From Nisaea sp. (GTDB lineage Bacteria > Pseudomonadota > Alphaproteobacteria > Thalassobaculales > Thalassobaculaceae), in the NCBI RefSeq assembly GCF_017640745.1, contig NZ_JAEPQA010000020.1, positions 1 to 64,000 of the forward strand: DNA of 64,000 nucleotides, given 5' to 3'. Both the position numbers and the translations under genes were made by a program. The first letter of the stretch is position 1. Every line of letters starts with the position of its first letter. Under the pieces are notes generated by a model that was not told the DNA's origin, did not search any database, and saw only the letters and a program-made list of their open reading frames with translations. Below are positions 18,347 through 26,837 of this stretch, piece after piece.

Positions 18347-19084
18347 TCAGGGATGGGGCAGAAGCGACGCTTCCTTCCATGATGGGTCAAGCTCCGGCCC
18401 GACCGCAACCGGCACATCGCGCAGTTCACGGAAGAGTTTGCGGAAGATCGCGTTCCGGTAGTCGACATAGTCCTTCGCGACCTCGGCGAACGCCCGGTCG
18501 CCGCCGATCACCCGGTCCTGGAAATAGATGTCGAGATTGGGGAACTCGTTGCGGATCGCGAGCCCATTGATGGTGATGCCGCGGGCCAGCACCTGGGTCC
18601 TTGCGATGTGAAGGTCGAGGCCCTGATTGTTCTCGCCGTCGGCCGACATGTCGATCACCCGGCGGTAGCCTTCCATGCCGTTGCCGTTGAAGGTTTCGGC
18701 GGCGAACAGCAGGGCGTTGGCGATCGAGGTGGCGCCGGTCCCGATGGTGCGCGGCATGGACGCGATTTCGTCCGCCAGCTTGTCGGCATCCGCCGGGCCG
18801 GCGAGCAGCCGCCAGGGGATCGCGACGTTCTGGAACCGGTCGCTCGACCACTGGATCACCGAGATCCCGACTACGCCTTCGGGGCCTCCCTGGATCGCTT
18901 CCTGGATCATCGGATCCCGAAACGCATTTGCCATGCCCTGGACCTGGAGGACGAATTCCTCGTCATCGACGCTCGAAGAGCAGTCGATCGCCAGCAAGAG
19001 TTCGATATCGACCGGAATTTCGGCCCGGGCCAGGCCCGGAGCGAAGGTCAGGAGGCAGAGAGCAGTTAGGACAAGGCGCAGCAT
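18347..19084 (-). CDS. DUF1194 secreted protein (von Willebrand A-like), copy 1
   Basis: A 245-residue paralogue of the following gene. Signal peptide RLVLTALCLLTFAPGLARA is followed by VDIELLLAIDCSSSVDDEEF (MIDAS-like DxSxS), then RRVIDMSADGENNQG and a conserved C-terminal block YVDYRNAIFRKLFRELRD. The two copies share the same order of motifs but are clearly diverged, so this is an old duplication. The tail past residue 225 differs from copy 2. DUF1194 proteins are frequent in alphaproteobacteria and have no known function. Confidence 0.88.
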   Translation of the reverse strand: MLRLVLTALCLLTFAPGLARAEIPVDIELLLAIDCSSSVDDEEFVLQVQGMANAFRDPMIQEAIQGGPEGVVGISVIQWSSDRFQNVAIPWRLLAGPADADKLADEIASMPRTIGTGATSIANALLFAAETFNGNGMEGYRRVIDMSADGENNQGLDLHIARTQVLARGITINGLAIRNEFPNLDIYFQDRVIGGDRAFAEVAKDYVDYRNAIFRKLFRELRDVPVAVGPELDPSWKEASLLPHP

Positions 19085-19155
19085 GGCTCACCGTGGCTGT
19101 TCTGGTCTGCTCCCATCCTTGCAGGACAATGTGAAGAATCCGTGTCGGTTGGCGG

Positions 19156-19779
19156 CTAATGTGACGGTGCCGCTTCGCTTTCCTCCCAGTCGGTTTCCTC
19201 GTCGTCCCGGAACTCGTCGAAATAGGGGTCCGAGAAATCGTCGCCGTCGAGCGGATAGACCACTTCCGGGCGGTAGATCGGCCCGTCCCGGTTCAGGAAG
19301 CTCCGGTAGAGCGTGAAGGACCCGATTGGGAATGGTGCGACGCGGAACGGGCTCGCCTCGCAGATCAGGCGGTTCACCTGGTCGAGCGGCGCGTCCTTGA
19401 AGCGGGCCAGGGTGATGTGCGGCTTGAACTTGCGGGTCTCCCGCGGCACGCCGACGGAGTCGAGCGCGGTGTCGATCTTGCGCTGCAGGTGAAAGAGCTC
19501 GTCGCTGCCGACCGTCCGGGCCCAGAGCGCCCGAACCTTGCCCTTGGTCTCGAAACAGCCAAAACCGTCGATCTCGAGGTCGAAACCGGGCTCGCGGATC
19601 CGGTCCAGCCGGTCCGCGATATCGTCCATCGCCCGATTGTCGACCTCACCGATGAAGCGGAGCGTGAGGTGAAAGTTCTCCTCGGCGACCCAGCGGGCCC
19701 CGGGAAAACCGCGCCGCAGACCTGTCAGGGCGGACCTGACATGCTCGGGCAGCGCGAGCGCGACGAACAGCCTGTTCAT
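19156..19779 (-). CDS. thpR: RNA 2',3'-cyclic phosphodiesterase (2'-5' RNA ligase family)
   Basis: Two-histidine phosphodiesterase that opens 2',3'-cyclic phosphate ends of RNA. The two HxT motifs are FHLTLRFIGEV (H37, T39) and KPHITLARF (H121, T123), and the N-terminus RLFVALALPEHVRSAL is typical. The product is 207 residues, slightly longer than the roughly 180-residue E. coli protein because of an acidic C-terminal tail (EFRDDEETDWEESEAAP) that is probably flexible. It stands alone between the DUF1194 pair and an aldo/keto reductase. Confidence 0.92.
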   Translation of the reverse strand: MNRLFVALALPEHVRSALTGLRRGFPGARWVAEENFHLTLRFIGEVDNRAMDDIADRLDRIREPGFDLEIDGFGCFETKGKVRALWARTVGSDELFHLQRKIDTALDSVGVPRETRKFKPHITLARFKDAPLDQVNRLICEASPFRVAPFPIGSFTLYRSFLNRDGPIYRPEVVYPLDGDDFSDPYFDEFRDDEETDWEESEAAPSH

Positions 19780-19809
19780 ACAAGCTGCGTATCACGCCCG
19801 CGTTTCCTG

Positions 19810-20853
19810 TCAAGGACAGGGCATGCAGTAGAGATGATGGATGCGCTCGATCTCCTCCAGGACGTCGTCCGGAAGGGCCATATCCCACGTATCGATATTG
19901 CTTTTTAGCTGTTCCATCGTCGTCGCCCCGATGATGTTCGAAGTGGTGAACTGGCGGGTGTTGACGAAGGCGTTGGCGAGGTCCGCGGGCGCGAATCCGA
20001 ACTCTTTCGCGAGCTCGACATAGGCGATGGTGGCGGGCTCGGCATTCGGCGTCGAATAGCGGGAGAAATTGCCCGGGAACATGGTCATCCGGGCGCCCTT
20101 CGGCTGCGCGCCGTCGAGATACTTGCCGCTGAGCACGCCGCCCGCGATCGGCGAATAGGCGAGCAACCCGCAGTTTTCCCGGATTGCCACTTCGGCCAGA
20201 CCGACCTCGAAGCTGCGGTTCAGCAGATTGTACGGGTTCTGGATCGAGGCCACGCGGGGCAGGCCCATCGTCTCCGCGAGGGCGATGCATTTCATCGCGC
20301 CCCAGGGCGTTTCGTTGGAGAGACCGATATGGCGGATCTTGCCTTCCTTCACCAGGTCGGCGAGCACGCCGAGGCTCTCCTCTAGCGGCGTCCAGACCTC
20401 GTCCTCGACATGGGTATAACCGAGCTTGCCGAAGGTATTCACGCTGCGCTCCGGCCAGTGCAGCTGGTAGAGATCGATATAGTCGGTCTGCAGCCGCCTC
20501 AGGCTGTCCTCGACCGCCTGGGTGATATGCTTCCGGTCGAACTTGGGTTTGCCGTCGCGGACATGGGCGAAGCGCTCGCCCGGGCCGACCACCTTGGTCG
20601 CCAGGATCACCTTGTCGCGCTTGCCGCTGGCCTTGAACCAGGTGCCGATCACCTCTTCGGTGCGGCCGTAGGTCTCGGCGCGCGGCGGCACGGAATACAT
20701 CTCCGCCGTGTCGAAGAAGTTCACGCCGCGCTCCAGCGCGTAGTCCATCTGCTGATGGCCCTCGGCCTCCGTGTTCTGCTCGCCGTAGGTCATGGTGCCG
20801 AGGCAGATCACGCTGACGCGCAGGTCCGTTCGTCCGAGCGGGCGGTATTCCAT
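19810..20853 (-). CDS. Aldo/keto reductase (Tas-like)
   Basis: NADPH-dependent oxidoreductase of the AKR (beta/alpha)8-barrel family, 347 residues, almost the same length as E. coli Tas. It has the N-terminal YRPLGRTDLRVSVICLGTMT, the catalytic GVNFFDTAEMYSVPP (Asp and Tyr) and DLYQLHWPERSVNTFG (His region). AILATKVV-type lysine strand is present as DKVILATKVVGPGE. The physiological carbonyl substrate cannot be read. GGAAGAG precedes the ATG. Monocistronic in appearance. Confidence 0.9.
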   Translation of the reverse strand: MEYRPLGRTDLRVSVICLGTMTYGEQNTEAEGHQQMDYALERGVNFFDTAEMYSVPPRAETYGRTEEVIGTWFKASGKRDKVILATKVVGPGERFAHVRDGKPKFDRKHITQAVEDSLRRLQTDYIDLYQLHWPERSVNTFGKLGYTHVEDEVWTPLEESLGVLADLVKEGKIRHIGLSNETPWGAMKCIALAETMGLPRVASIQNPYNLLNRSFEVGLAEVAIRENCGLLAYSPIAGGVLSGKYLDGAQPKGARMTMFPGNFSRYSTPNAEPATIAYVELAKEFGFAPADLANAFVNTRQFTTSNIIGATTMEQLKSNIDTWDMALPDDVLEEIERIHHLYCMPCP

Positions 20854-20933
20854 CGATATGTCTCTTCCGTTGATTTCAGGCGGGCGGAACGGGCCCGGAA
20901 GGGGCGGAGTTTAGTCGCTGTCTTTGCCGGGGA

Positions 20934-21641
20934 TCAACGGGCGGCTGTTTCGCTCCGCGCAATCAACTCTTTCACGAGCGGCATGATGCGCTCGACGATC
21001 ACTGCGACGCCGTCCGCCGTCGGATGTATCCCGTCCGCCAGATTGAGCGACGGATCGCCGGCGACGCCATCGAGGAAGAACGGATAGAAGAGCGCGCCGT
21101 GCTTCTCCGCCAGCTCGCGGAACACGGCCTCGAATTCGGTGCCGTATTCCTGGCCGAGATTGGGCGGTGCCAGCATCCCCGCCAGCAGGACCGGAAGGCC
21201 CCGTTCGCCCAGCGCCGTCAGGATCGCGTCGAGATTGCGCCGCGTCTCCTCGGGATCGAGCCCGCGCAACCCGTCGTTGGCGCCGAGTTCGAGGATCACC
21301 GCATGCGGGTCGGAGGCGAGCGCCCAGTCGAGCCGCGCCCGGCCTCCGGCGCTGGTGTCTCCGGAGACGCCGGCATTCGTCACTTCGACCGCCAGCCCTT
21401 GCGCCGCCAGGGCTCGCTGGAGCTGGTCCGGGAAACTCTCGCCCGGCGGCAGCCCGTACCCGGCCATAAGACTGTCGCCAAGCCCGAGAATCCGCGTTTC
21501 GGCATCCGCCGGCGCCATTCCCGCGTAAGAAACTGCGAGAAACGCTAGAAACCCGAGGAAAGCGGCGCGGAGCGTGCGCCATGCGGCGTTGCAATATGAA
21601 GCGCCCGCCCCATATCCCGATGACGCGCTTTTTCCCGGCAT
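20934..21641 (-). CDS. tesA: SGNH/GDSL arylesterase / lysophospholipase (TesA type)
   Basis: Exported esterase with the GDSL motif RILGLGDSLMAGYGLPPGE (catalytic Ser), the conserved Gly and Asn blocks (VSGDTSAG, ELGANDGLRG) and the catalytic Asp-His pair in LADGIHPTADG. The only ATG that keeps the signal helix (WRTLRAAFLGFLAFLAVSYAG) is at 21641, giving 235 residues with a 20-odd-residue N-region; no good Shine-Dalgarno is visible, so the start is uncertain. It faces the ABC exporter genes divergently, the same arrangement as tesA/ybbA-ybbP in E. coli. Confidence 0.88.
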   Translation of the reverse strand: MPGKSASSGYGAGASYCNAAWRTLRAAFLGFLAFLAVSYAGMAPADAETRILGLGDSLMAGYGLPPGESFPDQLQRALAAQGLAVEVTNAGVSGDTSAGGRARLDWALASDPHAVILELGANDGLRGLDPEETRRNLDAILTALGERGLPVLLAGMLAPPNLGQEYGTEFEAVFRELAEKHGALFYPFFLDGVAGDPSLNLADGIHPTADGVAVIVERIMPLVKELIARSETAAR

Positions 21642-21690
21642 GTCCGGGGAATCCGGCCCGTCCTGCCGACGGATTATCGAAGAGGAACTC

Positions 21691-22425
21691 ATGTCACTGA
21701 TCCGGCTGTCCGACCTGCACCTTAACCTGAGAAGCGGGGCGGGCGAGGTCAATATCCTGCGCGGAATCGATCTCGATGTCAGCGAGGGCGAGACCGTCAG
21801 CATCGTCGGTCCGTCCGGCGCCGGAAAGTCGACCCTGATGATGGTGATGGGCGGATTGGAGCAGGCGAGTTCCGGTACGGTCTCGGTCGCCGGCCACGAC
21901 CTTTCGAGGATGAATGAGGATGCGCTCGCCGAGTTCCGCCGCGATACGGTGGGGATCGTCTTCCAGGCTTTCCGCCTGGTGCCTACGATGACGGCGCTGG
22001 AGAACGTGGCCATACCGCTGGAGCTCGCCGGTCGTACCGACGCGTTCGCGCTGGCCGCCGAGAGCCTCGAACGGGTCGGCCTCGGGCACCGGGTGACGCA
22101 CTACCCGGACCAACTCTCCGGTGGCGAGCAGCAGCGCGTCGCCATCGCCCGCGCCTTCGTCACCCGCCCGAAACTGCTGCTGGCGGACGAGCCGACCGGC
22201 AATCTCGACGGCGCGACCGGCGACCGGATCATGGAACTGCTTTTCGAGTTGAGTGAGCGCCACGGCACTACCCTGGTGCTGATCACGCATGACACGGCGC
22301 TTGCCGAGCATTGCGCGCGGGTGATCTCCATGGCCGACGGCAAGATCGTCGAGGATACCCGTCATCGCCCGGCGCCCAAGGTCTCGGATGCGGGCGAAAT
22401 CGCGGACGAACGGCAGAGCGCCTGA
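21691..22425 (+). CDS. ybbA: ABC transporter ATP-binding protein, YbbA type
   Basis: ATPase of a MacB-type (class 3) exporter paired with the following FtsX-like permease. The 244 residues hold Walker A GPSGAGKSTLM, Q-loop VFQAFRLVPTMTALENV, signature LSGGEQQRVAIARAF and Walker B LLLADEPTGNLDG. The start at 21691 follows GAGGAACTC; upstream in-frame codons belong to the shared divergent promoter. E. coli YbbA-YbbP sits in the same arrangement opposite tesA; substrate is unknown there too, although lipid or envelope release is suspected. Confidence 0.9.
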   Translation: MSLIRLSDLHLNLRSGAGEVNILRGIDLDVSEGETVSIVGPSGAGKSTLMMVMGGLEQASSGTVSVAGHDLSRMNEDALAEFRRDTVGIVFQAFRLVPTMTALENVAIPLELAGRTDAFALAAESLERVGLGHRVTHYPDQLSGGEQQRVAIARAFVTRPKLLLADEPTGNLDGATGDRIMELLFELSERHGTTLVLITHDTALAEHCARVISMADGKIVEDTRHRPAPKVSDAGEIADERQSA

Positions 22426-24950
22426 TGAAAAACCTCTCCGTCGCTCTCAAGATCGCCCGCCGCGAGCTGCGCGGCAGCGCGTCCTCCTTCCGGGTGTTCC
22501 TCGCCTGCCTCGCGCTCGGTGTCGCCGCGATGGCCGGCGTCGGGTCCGTTTCCTCCGCGATGATGGCCGGGGTCGAACGCGACGCGCGGGAGATCCTTGG
22601 CGGCGATATCGACATCCGCTTCAGCCACCGCGAGGCGACGGAAGAGCAGCAGGAATGGTTCCGCCAGTCCGGCCGCGTCGCTGAGACGGTGGAGATGCGC
22701 GCCATGGCCCGCAAGTCGGACGGCGACCGCCGGACGCTGGTGGAACTAAAGGGCGTCAGCGGCAGCTACCCGCTGTTCGGCGCGATGGAGCTTGAGAACG
22801 GAGGCTCGATTCAGGAGGTTCTGGCGGCGCGCAACGGCGTCCATGGCGCGGTGATCGACAGTTCGCTCGCCGCGCGGCTGGGGCTTGAGCCGGGGAGCCG
22901 TCTCAGGATCGGCGAGGCCGAGATCGAGGTCCGGGACATCATCGTCAAGGAACCGGACCGTGCCGTCAGTTTCGCCTCCTTCGGGCCGCGGGTGATGCTT
23001 TCCAATGCAGCGCTGCCGGAGACCGGGCTAGTGCAGCGCGGCAGCCTGATCCGCTTCCATTACCGCATCGCGCTCGCTCCCGGCACCGACGGCGCGGCAT
23101 GGATCGAGCAGACCAATGCGAAGTTCCCCGACGCCGGCTGGCGGATCCGCGGGCTCGACCGCGCGGCGCCGGGTTTCGACCGGTTCATCTCCCGCGTGAC
23201 CCAGTTCCTGACCCTCGTCGGGCTGACGGCGCTGCTCGTCGGCGGAGTCGGCATCGCCAATGCCGTGCGCAGCTTCCTCGACCGCCGGATGGCGACGATC
23301 GCGACGCTGAAATGCCTCGGTGCCTCGACCTCCACGGTGTTCACCGCCTACTTCATCCAGATCATGGTCGTCGCCTCCGTCGGCATCGGCCTGGGGCTGG
23401 TGTTCGGCGCCGTGGCCCCGCTGATCGCCGGCAAGCTGGTCTCCGGCATGCTGCCGTTCGAGGTTCCGGGCGGGATCTATTGGGGTCCGTTGCTGACCGC
23501 CGGTGCGTTCGGCTATCTCACCACCATCGCCTTCTCGCTCTGGCCGCTCGGACGCGCGGGGTCGGTGCGCGCGGCGCAGCTTTTCCGCGCCCTGATAGTG
23601 CCGCCCGGCGGACGCCCGCCGGGGCGCTACATCCTCTGGAGTGCGATCAGCGCTGCCGTGCTCGCCGTTCTGGTACTGGTCACGACCGGCGATCCGAAAC
23701 TTGCCGGATCCTTCATCGCCGGCGCCGTCGGCGTCTTGTTGCTGTTCGGCGGCGGGGCGCTGCTGATCGTGAAGGCGGCCCGCGCGGTTCCGGCGCCGAA
23801 ACGGCCCGATCTCCGCCTCGCCGTCGCCAACCTGCACCGCCCGGGGGCGCCGACCGCGAGCGTCATCCTCTCGCTCGGTCTCGGCCTGACGGTGCTGGTC
23901 GCGATCGCGCTGATCGAAGCGAATCTTTCCCGTCAGCTCAAGGAGCAGATTCCGGAGAAGGCCCCGTCCTATTTCTTCATCGATATCCAGCCGCATCAGG
24001 TCGAGGACTTCACCCAGACCGTGGAGAGCGTCCCTGGCATCACCAAGATGGAGCGCACGCCGATGGTGCGCGGCCGGATCGTCGAGATCGCAGGCGTGCC
24101 CGCGGGAGAGCGCAAGGTCGATCCGGACGTGCAATGGACCATCAACGGCGACCGCGGCCTGACCTACGCCGCCACCCCGCCGCCGGGCACCGATCTGGTC
24201 GAGGGCGAATGGTGGCCCGCCGACTACAAGGGTCCGCCGCTGCTCTCCTTCGACGCGGAGATCGCACGCGGTTACGGCATCGGCATCGGCGACACGATCA
24301 AGCTGAACGTGCTCGGCCGCGAGATCACCGCGACGGTGAAGAATTTGCGCAACATCGAGTGGCAGTCGCTCGGCATGAATTTCGTCTTCGTCTTTGCGCC
24401 CGGCACGCTCGAAGCCGCGCCGCACAGCATCATCTCGACGGTCTATGCCGAGACGCCGGAAGCGGAGGAGGCGGTGCAGCGCGCCGTGACCGACCGCTTC
24501 CCGAACGTGTCCGCGATCCGGGTGAAGGACGCGCTTGAGAATGCGGGGCGGATCATGGACGCGGTCGGCATCGCGATCCGGATTACCGCCTCTGTGACGC
24601 TGCTGGCCGGCGTGCTTGTGCTTGCCGGCGCAGTGATCTCAGGCCATCAGCGGCGGATCTACGACGCGGTGGTGCTGAAGGTGCTCGGCGCCACGCGGCG
24701 CAAGGTGCTGACGGCCTATGTCATGGAGTACGGTCTGCTGGGCCTCGCGACCTCATTGGTCTCGGCCCTGATCGGAACCGTGATCGGCTATCTCGTGATC
24801 GCGCTCCTGATGCGCGCGGATTTCGCCTTCGATGCGGTCTCGGTGACGGCGACCGCAGCTCTCTCCACGTTGCTGACGATCGGGCTCGGCCTCGTCGGCA
24901 CCTGGAGCGCGCTGTCCCAGAAGGCGGCGCCGCTGCTGCGGAACGAATAG
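22425..24950 (+). CDS. ybbP: FtsX-like ABC transporter permease, YbbP type
   Basis: Membrane partner of the preceding ATPase, 841 residues, joined by a TGATG stop/start. An N-terminal helix (about 18-40, FRVFLACLALGVAAMAGVGS) and two FtsX domains are visible: helices near residues 255-400 (LTLVGLTALLVGGVGIANAV) and 705-835 (ITASVTLLAGVLVLAGAVIS), separated by a middle set of helices (about 405-515) and a periplasmic segment with MERTPMVRGRIVEI. Ten transmembrane helices fit the YbbP layout. RRIYDAVVLKVLGATRRKVL is the coupling-helix motif. Confidence 0.9.
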   Translation: MKNLSVALKIARRELRGSASSFRVFLACLALGVAAMAGVGSVSSAMMAGVERDAREILGGDIDIRFSHREATEEQQEWFRQSGRVAETVEMRAMARKSDGDRRTLVELKGVSGSYPLFGAMELENGGSIQEVLAARNGVHGAVIDSSLAARLGLEPGSRLRIGEAEIEVRDIIVKEPDRAVSFASFGPRVMLSNAALPETGLVQRGSLIRFHYRIALAPGTDGAAWIEQTNAKFPDAGWRIRGLDRAAPGFDRFISRVTQFLTLVGLTALLVGGVGIANAVRSFLDRRMATIATLKCLGASTSTVFTAYFIQIMVVASVGIGLGLVFGAVAPLIAGKLVSGMLPFEVPGGIYWGPLLTAGAFGYLTTIAFSLWPLGRAGSVRAAQLFRALIVPPGGRPPGRYILWSAISAAVLAVLVLVTTGDPKLAGSFIAGAVGVLLLFGGGALLIVKAARAVPAPKRPDLRLAVANLHRPGAPTASVILSLGLGLTVLVAIALIEANLSRQLKEQIPEKAPSYFFIDIQPHQVEDFTQTVESVPGITKMERTPMVRGRIVEIAGVPAGERKVDPDVQWTINGDRGLTYAATPPPGTDLVEGEWWPADYKGPPLLSFDAEIARGYGIGIGDTIKLNVLGREITATVKNLRNIEWQSLGMNFVFVFAPGTLEAAPHSIISTVYAETPEAEEAVQRAVTDRFPNVSAIRVKDALENAGRIMDAVGIAIRITASVTLLAGVLVLAGAVISGHQRRIYDAVVLKVLGATRRKVLTAYVMEYGLLGLATSLVSALIGTVIGYLVIALLMRADFAFDAVSVTATAALSTLLTIGLGLVGTWSALSQKAAPLLRNE

Positions 24951-25011
24951 GTCCGGCCATAACTTCGCCTGATTTTCGGTTATGCTGGAAAGACCGGCAA
25001 TGGAGGCATTC

Positions 25012-25293
25012 ATGAAGTCCAGATACTTGACCGTTCTTGTCCTTGCGACGGCGCTCGCCGGCCCGGTCTCCGTCGCACGTGCCGCATCGGACGAGGCGCC
25101 GGCGGATACCATCGAGCGTGGCGCGCAGCTGGTGATCGACGGCCTCCGGGCATTCTTCGCCTCGATCCCGCAATACGAGCCGCCGGAGGTTCTGCCCAAC
25201 GGAGACATCATTATCCGCCGGGTGAAGCCGGATGCACCGAAGCAGGACGAGAAAAAGGACGGGGACGACGGCAACAAGGGCCTGAAGCTCTGA
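25012..25293 (+). CDS. Small secreted hypothetical protein
   Basis: A 93-residue product starting at ATG 25012, behind GGAGG (25003-25007); in-frame ATGs at 24982 and 25000 lack a better site. The signal peptide is KSRYLTVLVLATALAGPVSV ending ARA. The mature part is short: a helix (IERGAQLVIDGLRAFFASI), the segment EPPEVLPNGDIIIRRVKPD and a charged K/D-rich tail. I recall similar LPNGDIIIRR tails in other alphaproteobacterial small periplasmic proteins but no function. Start of the PepSY/b561/LuxR cluster. Confidence 0.75.
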   Translation: MKSRYLTVLVLATALAGPVSVARAASDEAPADTIERGAQLVIDGLRAFFASIPQYEPPEVLPNGDIIIRRVKPDAPKQDEKKDGDDGNKGLKL

Positions 25294-25325
25294 CCTGCAG
25301 AAAATCTTCGAAAACCGCGTATTCC

Positions 25326-25378
25326 GGGCCGTAAGCTTTTGCTTATGGCCCTCTTCATAAGCGGAAGGCGCATTCCGC
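25326..25378 (+). other. Two adjacent hairpins downstream of the small secreted gene
   Basis: The first, 25326-25351, is an 11-position stem (GGGCCGTAAGC and GCTTATGGCCC, one G-T wobble) around TTTT. The second, 25361-25378, pairs GCGGAA with TTCCGC. They fill the 161-bp gap before the PepSY gene. The first could be a weak terminator; T-richness after it is poor (CTCTTC). They may separate the small gene from the next three. Confidence 0.5.
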
Positions 25379-25454
25379 GGAGGGGCATGCTTCTCCATCT
25401 TTGGATCACCGGCACCGATCGGCAGCCGGGCGATCACAGAGGATGGAGCCTCCG

Positions 25455-25730
25455 ATGAAAAAGACGCTACTCGGTCTGACGGCCGCAGCAATCATTCTGG
25501 TCCCGCTCGCCGGGCAGACCCTTGCCAGTTCCTATTCCACCACGGATGCCTCGAAGCTGAGCGAAGCGCAGATCACCGAGATGCTCGCGAAGGAAGGCTA
25601 CAAGGTGATCCGTGTCGAGCGGGAGGAACACGGCAAGATCGAGGTCAAGGCGACCCAGGGATCGGAACTGTGGGAACTCAACCTCGACCCCGCGACGGGC
25701 AAGATCCTGAAAAAGGAGCGCGAGGACTGA
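25455..25730 (+). CDS. PepSY-domain periplasmic protein
   Basis: A 91-residue exported protein. Signal peptide KKTLLGLTAAAIILVPLAGQ, cut after TLA or nearby, then a single PepSY-type domain (about 35-91) with SEAQITEMLAKEGYKVIRVE, IEVKATQG and LDPATGKILKKERED. PepSY domains are usually inhibitory or sensory modules outside the cell and are often paired with cytochrome-b-like reductases. The chosen ATG is preceded by GGAGCC. Its stop overlaps the b561 start (TGATG), so the two are coupled. Confidence 0.85.
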   Translation: MKKTLLGLTAAAIILVPLAGQTLASSYSTTDASKLSEAQITEMLAKEGYKVIRVEREEHGKIEVKATQGSELWELNLDPATGKILKKERED

Positions 25731-26278
25731 TGTCCGGTCAGCTTCAGACGGAGGAGCGGGCCTGGGACCCGCTCGTCCGGATCACCCACTGGACCATCGC
25801 CCTCGCGGTGCTCCTGAATTACGCGATCGTCGACGAGGAGTCGGTGCTTCACGTCTGGATCGGCTATGTCGCGCTTGCCATGCTCGGCCTCAGAATGATC
25901 TGGGGCATTGTCGGGACCGAACGCGCAAGATTCACTTCCTTCCCGCCGAGCCCGGGTGCGGCGCTCGCCCATCTCGCGTCGGTGTTTTCCGGGTCACGGC
26001 AGGCTCACGCATCGCACAATCCGCTCGGTGCGCTCATGGTTTACGGGATCTGGGCCATGTTGTTCCTCGTCGGTGCCACCGGTATGGTGCTCGATATCGT
26101 GGGCGAACACGGGATGCTCGGTGAGGCCGCCGAGGAGACACACGAAGTGGCGGCAACGATGCTGATCGTGATGGCCGCGATCCATGTGAGTGGCGTTCTG
26201 CTCGAATCCCGCCTGACCAGGACCAATCTCGTCAGGCAGATGACCTGGCTTTCCGGCCGGAGCTCGAAAGACGTTTAG
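25730..26278 (+). CDS. Cytochrome b561-family membrane protein
   Basis: A 182-residue integral membrane di-heme-type cytochrome b. It has WDPLVRITHWTIALAVLLNY (helix 1 with His), a second helix VLHVWIGYVALAMLGLRMIW (His), LMVYGIWAMLFLVGATGMVL and VAATMLIVMAAIHVSGVLLE (His). These spaced histidines fit the HUPs/b561 heme ligands. Such proteins accept electrons from the quinone pool for small periplasmic c-type or other partners. The PepSY gene directly upstream is the likely partner; the electron acceptor is unknown. Confidence 0.85.
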   Translation: MSGQLQTEERAWDPLVRITHWTIALAVLLNYAIVDEESVLHVWIGYVALAMLGLRMIWGIVGTERARFTSFPPSPGAALAHLASVFSGSRQAHASHNPLGALMVYGIWAMLFLVGATGMVLDIVGEHGMLGEAAEETHEVAATMLIVMAAIHVSGVLLESRLTRTNLVRQMTWLSGRSSKDV

Positions 26279-26288
26279 AGGAACCGGC

Positions 26289-26837
26289 GTGAACGGACAG
26301 ACGACAAGCGGCCAGTCTCGCGGACGGACCTACGGACTGGCCGCCGTGCTTGTCCTGCAGGCGCTTTGCGCCGTTTTCTTCATCGCCGATTCCATCGAGG
26401 ACCTCCGGGTCGACGAGCTCAACCTGCACAATGCCTTCGAAGCGGTGGTCGGGCTCGTCCTGATCATCGGCGTCGTGTTCGGCGCGCGTGAGATGCGCCG
26501 CGTGCTCGACCGGGCGGGACGTGCGGAAACCGCTGTGACGGTTGCCTCTGGCGCGCTCGGTTCGGTGATCGAGGAGCATTTCCGGAAGTGGGATCTCACC
26601 GAAGCGGAACGAGACGTCGCCCTGCTCGCGATCAAGGGTTTCGAGATCGGAGAGATAGCGGCATTCCGGAACACGGCCGCGAGCACGGTACGGGCCCAGC
26701 TGACCCGGGTTTATGCCAAGGCAGGCGTAGCGGGCCGCTCGCATCTCGTCAGTCTCTTCATCGACGACCTGCTCGGCGGCGCGCTGGCCGGAATGAAGGG
26801 GGCGGAGAGCGAAACGCCGCCCGCCGCCGCTAGCTGA
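26289..26837 (+). CDS. Membrane-anchored LuxR-type transcriptional regulator
   Basis: A 182-residue protein with two predicted transmembrane helices near the N-terminus (about 14-35, YGLAAVLVLQALCAVFFIA; and 48-66, AFEAVVGLVLIIGVVFGA), a short linker helix and a C-terminal LuxR helix-turn-helix (about 98-160: DLTEAERDVALLAIKGFEIG through STVRAQLTRVYAKAG). No receiver or autoinducer domain. The GTG start follows GAGGAA. Position after PepSY and b561 suggests it senses a membrane or redox signal and controls local or distant genes. It overlaps the convergent ybaK-like gene by 8 bp. Confidence 0.82.
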   Translation: MNGQTTSGQSRGRTYGLAAVLVLQALCAVFFIADSIEDLRVDELNLHNAFEAVVGLVLIIGVVFGAREMRRVLDRAGRAETAVTVASGALGSVIEEHFRKWDLTEAERDVALLAIKGFEIGEIAAFRNTAASTVRAQLTRVYAKAGVAGRSHLVSLFIDDLLGGALAGMKGAESETPPAAAS

